DNA of 64,000 bases from Amblyornis subalaris. Its lineage: Eukaryota > Chordata > Aves > Passeriformes > Ptilonorhynchidae. The stretch covers positions 496,001 to 560,000 of the forward strand of contig JACAXG010000204.1 of the NCBI GenBank assembly GCA_018881555.1, read 5' to 3'. The notes beneath the pieces are model-generated. The model did not search any database. It had not been told where the DNA came from and saw nothing but the letters and a program-made list of their open reading frames with translations. This document shows positions 58,061-64,000 of the stretch, piece by piece; position 1 is the stretch's first letter, and each line of letters starts with the position of its first letter. The translations under genes were made by a program, and so were the position numbers.

Positions 58061-59859
58061 CCCATGGCTTGATCGTAAGCTTGATGAAGTGGAAAGGTCA
58101 CAGCTCTTGGAGTCAAGTGCTAGGAGGATATTCCCACGCGCCACATAACTTTATAACTGTAACAAACATTGGAAAAAAGCTTTCAAGCGTAATAATAAAA
58201 GCAAAAACAAGACCTCAAATGCATTAGTATTTTTCCAAATCACACATTTTTTTCATGCTTGTGGTTGGCAACGTAACATCCAACAGCATCTGCAAAACAC
58301 TAAGTACTATTTGAACAGACCAAATGCTTAGGATGGGAGCCAGAAAAATGTTCATAGCAAAATTTACCAGCCCTTAAATTTAATTACAAATCCAGAACTA
58401 AAACTGTGTTCGATGAAAATTTCACTGTGGTGAGTGCCGTAGAGAGATGGGCCTGAGCCAAGAGGGAGCAAAGAAGCAAATCCAGACCTCAGGAGCCTGG
58501 ACATTGTTCTGAGCTTCACGACTGTGTGAAGGGATGAAAACTGGACCTGAGCATCATTCAGTTTGGGGAATTCAAAACCTCTGTCAGTCACCATGGGGAG
58601 CCAAGGAGCATTTTCAGAGCCAGGGGAGACAGGCACCCTGCCTGCACCACCTCCCTCCCAGGGGTGCCACCTCCAGTTCCAGTGTGGATTGCCAGGGACT
58701 ATGCAAGTTTGGAATTCGGCAGTGCCACAGGCACAGAGTGGGCAGGCAAGTTGGCACATACCAAATAATCCACACTGACAAACTTTTTTGAAGCAGTCCT
58801 TGCCAACAGAAATCTGTCTTTTCCGGGCTCTTCTTTTTCCACCTCTCCAATACCTGCCCACCTTCCACTCAGTGGTCAGATCCACAAGGCTTTCAGTGAC
58901 TTTGAGGTGGAGACTGGTTTTATTTCTCTCTCTGCCAGATCTCATGGGGGTTTGGCTGCCCAGCGTCTCTGTCCAGGGAAGTTGAAACAAGAAAACAGAA
59001 AAGCAGAGGCTGGCCCCTCCGCCCATGGCAGCTGGTGAGCCTCAGCTGTGGATAACACCAGGCACTGGCCACGAGCAGCCCTGTGGTGCAGAAATTCTCT
59101 CTTGCAGGATAGATGCTCTTTGTAGCTCCACAACACTGTCTACATTTATTAAGTGAAATCACTGCCTGTTTTCTGCAGCATTAAAAGTGAGCTAGAGTAC
59201 AATATATTTATTGATCACTACTAAACACAGCCTGGGCCTCCCTCCAGCTTCCTCTCTCCTGTTTATTCGAGCAGAGCTCAAAGCACACGCAGGCACCTGC
59301 ACCCCCAGGATGGGCTGTGCCCTGTCCATGGAACAGGGTACTCAAAACTGCTGCTCAAACCTGTGTGTTTCATGTCTCAGCAGTGGTGCACTTTCACACA
59401 CAGGGGTGTTGAGAGAGGGAGAGACGAGCTGGTGATGGGGCCACTGGGCAGGCAGGACACAGCTACTGGAGCTGGCCAGGAGCAGGCAACGGATTTTGGA
59501 CCCCTGAGATTAAAAGGAGAAGCACAAAAGAGGAGGAAGCTGATGGAAGTATCTCCACAGCTTTCCCTGGGCTGGGTATCAGGCAAGATACCAAGGCTCC
59601 CTGCAAGAGCCCTGCAGCAGGAACTGATGCCAGAAAGGACACCCCAGCACTGCACAGGGTGGAGGGGACAGAGGAGAGAAGCCCAGGCTCGAGCACAGCC
59701 CATAAGGCAGTGAATCCCACTTTCTAACTGCTCCTTGACACCCTGGGGACCAACAGCAGAGAAATGAGCCCCTAGATTTATCCCCCTTTTCCAATTAGCC
59801 TCATTTCCCCTCCTCCTCTCCCTCCACCCTGCTGGAATCAATCCTTGTCCTGGCATTTT
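58061..59859. other. Non-coding stretch; contains an unrecognised 220-codon frame
   Basis: The minus-strand frame 58364-59026 is the longest gap-free open frame in the window. It has no signal peptide, domain or repeat homology I recognise, shows no splice-site or promoter context, and reads as Trp/Arg/Gly/Ser-rich sequence typical of chance translation. By a simple stop-codon frequency argument, one frame of this length in 64 kb is not surprising. I therefore do not call it a gene. The remainder is ordinary sequence. Confidence 0.45.
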
Positions 59860-59990
59860 AAAGGGCAATGTGCACGTTTTATGGCTGTCCCCTATAAAAC
59901 CATTCTACATGATAACACATCCAGCCCTTTATTAGGGACGTTTGGCAAGTTTATTGGCCAGACATTTTTCTGCGCTGACAGATGAGGTCC
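59860..59990. promoter_or_regulatory. Small candidate conserved block
   Basis: CATTTTAAAGGGCAATGTGC, GTTTTATGGCTGTCCCCTAT, AAAACCATTC and CCCTTTATTAGGG-like words with CCTATAAAACC (a TATA-like core) occupy about 120 bp between C-rich flanks. It could be an enhancer core or CArG-like element. No transcript is visible. Inference only. Confidence 0.25.
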
Positions 59991-61249
59991 TGCCATCACT
60001 TCTCTAAGCACGAGAGGCCCTCTCCCATCCCCTCCTCCCTTTTCCTGAGCTGTCCAGCCCCGTGATGCCAGCAGCCCACAGACATCCTCAGTGCACTGTC
60101 AGCCGCCTCCCTGGGCAGCTGAAGTCCTCAGTGTCCTACATCTCACCTGCAGCCAGGTGAGGGGCAGCAGCAGGGCCATCCCCTTTCCCCAGGGAAGTAG
60201 CAGCATTTAATTACCCTCTGCTACAGCCTCATCCACCAAAGACCCATTAACCCTTTACAGCCAGGGAAATACTCTTGTCTCCATACACAGGCACCCAGAC
60301 CTGCAGATTTTCACATCATGGCAGGACAACTCCTCACTTCTGTACAGCAAGACTGTGCCTTGGGGAGCTGGAAGGCTTTTAGGTATCTGAGGGGGGTAAC
60401 TGCTCTCAGTAATGAGAAAACATACTAGGAAAACAACTGGCCTTTGCAGTTTTGGGCACTGTGATGCTTTGCCCCACTCAACCCCGATCCCAAGGTCACC
60501 ACAAACATGAGACCTCATTCCTGCAGCACTTCATGATGAGATGAAGCAGGCTGGGACAAAAGCGTTCAGCAGATGTTACAGGGGGCAGAGGGGCCCTGCT
60601 TCCCAAAAAAGCCACAACCGCGCTGCCAAAGTGGGTTTGCCTCAGCCCTCGGATGCTGACGCCACCGAGGCTGTGTCTGTGCCAGCTCCTCCTCCCTGTG
60701 GAGCTGGGAGGACTTGATGTAAAGCCAGCTGCAAGTTTTATTGTCTTGCGCTCACAGCTGTCCATGTGTGCATCAGTGAGCGAGAGGGTCAGCAGGGCTT
60801 TAATGGGGGGTCAAGGATTAAGAACAGAGACTGAAATTTATCTGAGTGCTTACCTGGTGCCTCCTCACCCCACTCCAGGGATCCACTGGCCACCACTGAG
60901 GGGTCTGATCCCCACACACCACCACAGCCACAGGGCACCCCTGGGAAAAGGGAGCAAGCAAACCTCTGTCTCAGATCCCATCCCAGTGTAGCAGCAGTCG
61001 GGCAGACACCCTCCCAGGTCACAGCAGACAGACCTTGCCACCTTCCAGGTGCTTTGATGGCACGTTGCATGTTAAGATGGAAGCAAATACAAGGTTGTGC
61101 TGTGATTCCCACCCTGCAGGGAGCTTCCCACCCAGATATGGTTTTCACTTGCTCATCTTGACCCATTGCTGCTGCTTAACTCTTGGCAGGGCCACCAGGA
61201 GCAGTGGTGGGATCCCTGCACCTTCCAGCCCCTCTGCCCCACGTTGGTT
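59991..61249. other. Non-coding stretch, no gene recognised
   Basis: GC-moderate sequence with frames of at most about 125 codons, none recognised. No repeat or RNA gene identified. Confidence 0.5.
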
Positions 61250-61620
61250 CACATGTCACATTCCCAGGCTGTGTTATTCTTAAGTGCTGTAAATCTCTCA
61301 CTATTATTCTCCCACTTGATATAGTGAGCTGTGTCATTTTGAAAGGAAATACATAACAGTATATTAAAGAAATCATGGATCTCCTCATTCATGTTTAAAA
61401 CAAATTTATTACAATGTAAGAAACCCTGAATAGCACGAATTTATTATAATGATTTAAGGCTCCTGGCACTTGAGTTAAAAATGTCTCTCAATAAATAACT
61501 TTCCCTTGAAAACACAGCAAATTAATATAGTTTACCATTTCAAAAGTTATATAAATCCAAGAGGCTTAAATCAACAGTACGCTGGATAAGATTACTGTTG
61601 CTCAGCCAGAGACTTGTATC
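61250..61620. other. AT-rich candidate conserved non-coding block
   Basis: About 370 bp of AT-rich sequence with little low-complexity content contains AACAAATTTATTAC, CGAATTTATTATAATG, CAATAAATAACTTTCC and CAAATTAATATAG. It lies between GC-moderate sequence and a poly(T) tract and has no long frame. The composition matches other candidate regulatory blocks in this window. Conservation has not been tested. Confidence 0.35.
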
Positions 61621-61661
61621 GCAGCTCAGAGGGATGGAAAAAGTAGTGAAAAATGAATGGC

Positions 61662-61685
61662 TTTTTTTTTTTTCTTTTTTTTTTT
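61662..61685 (+). repeat. Interrupted T-run
   Basis: T12, one C and T11. Simple repeat next to an AT-rich block; no attached retroelement body recognised. Confidence 0.95.
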
Positions 61686-62649
61686 AGTCACCTTTCTCTC
61701 CTTTCCACCACCCTAGGCTATGTCTGCTCTGTGAAAGTCAGACTAATGTGAAACGGATGACAGCAGCTGTGGCCTTTGCACACAGGTATCATTAAAACAG
61801 AGCGGCTACTCTGCCACCAGACTCAACAAGCACCGCTCTGATATTTCCCCAAAGTGCCTCCAACACACATGGCCCCGTTGCTTTCCACAGCAGTGTTTTA
61901 ATTTGACTGCAACCCAGGAACTGAGATGTCTCCAGCTTGGCTGCCTCCAACCCTGCTGCAGTCTCCAAGGTCTGGAGCAAACCTGGGACTCTAAAAAACT
62001 GCCTGGACACTGACCCTGGCTCCGGTCAGGAATATGCGTGGATGAGGTAGGAAACGAAGTGAAACCCCCACATGTGGCCACATCCCATCAGTGGGATGGG
62101 CAGGTTTATGTCTGGCCCAAAACTTGCTCCAAGAGCTGTCCATGGAGCTCAGCAGCTGTTGGGGATGACAGCCTGTGCACATCTGTGTGTCCCGGAGAGC
62201 AGCGGGTTTGCGCAGCTGCGTGCATAGCTGGGTGCCAGCTCACAGAGAACAACACTCACATTTGCTCCCTCCCCATGGACCTTCCTTCTCCACAGGCCGC
62301 CCCATGGGCAGCAGGAAGTGCTCAGCATCATCAGCTGAACCACCAAGCAGACCCTTCCCAGGCAGCCCTTCCCTCAGCAAGGTCTTCTATGGCTTTTTAT
62401 TTTATGAAGGCCTAATTTTTTTCTCTTTACTGTCAGCATGTCAATTTTTTTCCACAACATGGGTGATGACTACTTTTTTAAACAAAGCACAGTACCAGTG
62501 ACATTCTGACAGTGCCAATACAGCCAGAGTACACCCACCTGAGCTTTTCAACATGGGAAGTTAGGGCTGTTAAGAGTCAGATTGACAGCCTCAGTAAATT
62601 CAAGTCCTCTATTCAGCAGATGACAAAGACTTATTAGAAGCAGACAAGG
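61686..62649. other. Non-coding stretch, no gene recognised
   Basis: Ordinary GC-moderate sequence with short unrecognised frames (up to about 125 codons). No repeat or RNA gene identified. Confidence 0.5.
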
Positions 62650-62850
62650 CTTTCAGGTCATCCAGTCCATCTCCCACCCCACCTTTTAATTGTCTCTCTC
62701 ACCCATGCTATAAATATCTGACTCTTCTCATCTTGTTTCCTCATTATGTCAATTATAGCAGTCCCTGATCATTTTTATTACTCCTCACTGAAATCTCTCC
62801 AATCTGCCAGTAAACTCTCTGGTAATGAGATCCCTGTGCTAAAGGCACAA
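62650..62850 (-). mobile_element. Old CR1-like LINE fragment
   Basis: On the plus strand TCAGGTCATCCAGTCCATCTCCC (start given as TCATCCAGTCCATCTCCC) is followed by GATCATTTTTATTACTCCTC, CTGAAATCTCTCCAATCTGC and GTAATGAGATCCCTG. This order matches the complement of old CR1 3' regions as I remember them (GGTCATCCAGTCCA... TTTTTGTTGCTCT... CTCTCTCCAATTTG). The middle part is strongly diverged or rearranged, so age and exact borders are uncertain. Confidence 0.5.
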
Positions 62851-64000
62851 GTGCAAATAGAGGGGCACCAGCTCCACTGACAAAAAGCCATTTCCTCTGC
62901 AATTCAGAGATGTCATCGCCGCCTCACCTGCAGCTCGAAAGTCTCCTCGTCTGTTTTTGTTGCTATCAGTGTTATCACCACCTCCTGCTTTGTTCACTCT
63001 TCCCCTTCTGTGAGTTTGTGTTGTCTGGGTCTCCCCCATCCCATCAAGTCTGGCAGATTGTTTTCAAGGTGTATGAGTTCACAGACTGCACCCACAAGTC
63101 CATGCTCCATCCCAAACTGAATCCTGCAATCTTTTTCTTTCCTGCTTGGTATTTCTACTTCACATTATTCTTTCCTCTGCAACTCTTCTAAATTTAGCAG
63201 GGTCTCCTGGTTTCACTTCTTACAGAATTTCTGCTGAAATAGAACCACGATCTGAAGTGCAACCAGACCAGGAACCCAGCCCGACACCTCCAAAAAAAGG
63301 CTCCTGAAAGTGGCAAAAAAGGAAAGACTCTGCAGAAATGAGGCCACACCGTCACAATTTCACATCAGCAGTACCTGGAACTGGGTATTCTGCTCTAGTG
63401 TAAACCCTTCAGGATGCATAAATGCTAGAGAAGGCCCTCCAAGTCATCCAGGGGCTGGAAAAGACATTAGGACACAAGGCATAAAGGACATCATCTCAAT
63501 AAAGAGAAGGCTGGACCAGGAGTTTATCACTGCCTTTGGCGTACTCACTGTGTGTGACAACATGGGAACTTTGTAATCCCACTACTAAAAGGCACAACAA
63601 AGGCCAGCAGCTGGAAATTCAAGGTAGATAACCTCAGCCTCAAAATAAGGCAGTTTTGTAGCAGCAAGAATGTGGCTGGAAGATTTTGACAAGGCACATC
63701 TAAAATTTCCATGCAACTTCCTCACAGTCAATGCCTAATTTGAGAAAAAACTACCTTTTGTGTCTGTGAATTCATCTTGTCCTTTCCTTCACTATCAGGC
63801 TCAGCAGAGGAAAGGAGTGCCCACACTGTTCTTAATGCTCATAATACTCAACACTTTGTGTTTGGGTAAGTGCTTTAATCAAATCTGTGCTTCAAGGTTT
63901 TAATGTGGTTGTCAGTAAGCAACCAGGAAAAATAACCTTTTTTCAGCTTTTCACTTTCCTCTTGTCTGTAGACAGGAGACCACAATGAACTACCACTCTA
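62851..64000. other. Non-coding stretch, no gene recognised
   Basis: Mixed sequence with short unrecognised frames. No RNA gene, transposon end or simple repeat of note to the end of the window. Confidence 0.5.

Noticed and set aside
58364..59026. 220-codon minus-strand frame
   Set aside because: No domain, signal, splice context or promoter; one frame of this length is compatible with chance in 64 kb. A protein search with no hit would confirm; a conserved orthologue would overturn this.
59377..59868. 163-codon minus-strand frame opposite a 116-codon plus frame
   Set aside because: Both strands open by chance in GC-rich DNA; neither resembles a protein family.
1..64000. tRNA, rRNA, CRISPR, prokaryotic promoters or operons
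   Set aside because: No cloverleaf-type A/B boxes, rRNA cores or regularly spaced repeats were seen, and the repeat content is vertebrate.

Overview
This window looks like vertebrate, almost certainly avian, nuclear DNA from a gene-poor region. The main evidence is repeat content. At least five copies of the CR1 (chicken repeat 1) LINE are recognisable by reverse-transcriptase peptides and by a 3' end close to ATTCTRTGAT, and no Alu, L1 or B-type SINE was seen. There is one assembly gap of 290 N and one isolated N (8461). No bacterial or viral gene organisation, rRNA, tRNA or CRISPR array was seen. No host protein-coding exon could be supported: every open frame is short and unrelated to any family I recognise, or belongs to a decayed LINE.

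Layout. 1-15170 is non-coding, alternating GC-moderate DNA with AT-rich, homeobox-motif-rich blocks (about 4150-4380, 8880-9180, 12430-12590, 13440-13790) that look like candidate conserved non-coding elements. 15171-16081 is a minus-strand CR1 with a large internal deletion. 18213-18771 is a polypyrimidine tract interrupted by the assembly gap. 18773-23630 is compositionally distinct: very AT-rich, full of A and T runs, with two short palindromic repeats and a plausible poly(A) site at 23592. It resembles a long 3' UTR or a long non-coding RNA exon on the plus strand, of unidentified gene. 23630-44500 is ordinary non-coding sequence with a 17-bp minisatellite (25318), two CR1 3' ends (26902, 31689) and microsatellites. 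44512-45231 is a plus-strand CR1. 46540-46790 and 49585-49870 combine candidate conserved elements with ancient repeat tails. 50527-50712 and 52268-52456 are two related fragments of a decayed LINE reverse transcriptase in the same orientation, sharing the same departures from the usual motifs. 54695-55052 is another CR1 lacking its catalytic core. 55053-64000 is non-coding with candidate conserved blocks (57700-58060, 59860-59990, 61250-61620) and an old CR1-like fragment (62650-62850).

There is no operon or gene system to describe. The content worth checking is retroelement decay (two CR1 copies broken at the same RT motif, and a duplicated dead RT fragment), the AT-rich transcript-like block with its cluster of dyad motifs, and several perfect or near-perfect inverted repeats in AT-rich blocks. 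Conservation and transcription statements are inferences from composition and motifs only; no alignment or expression data were available.
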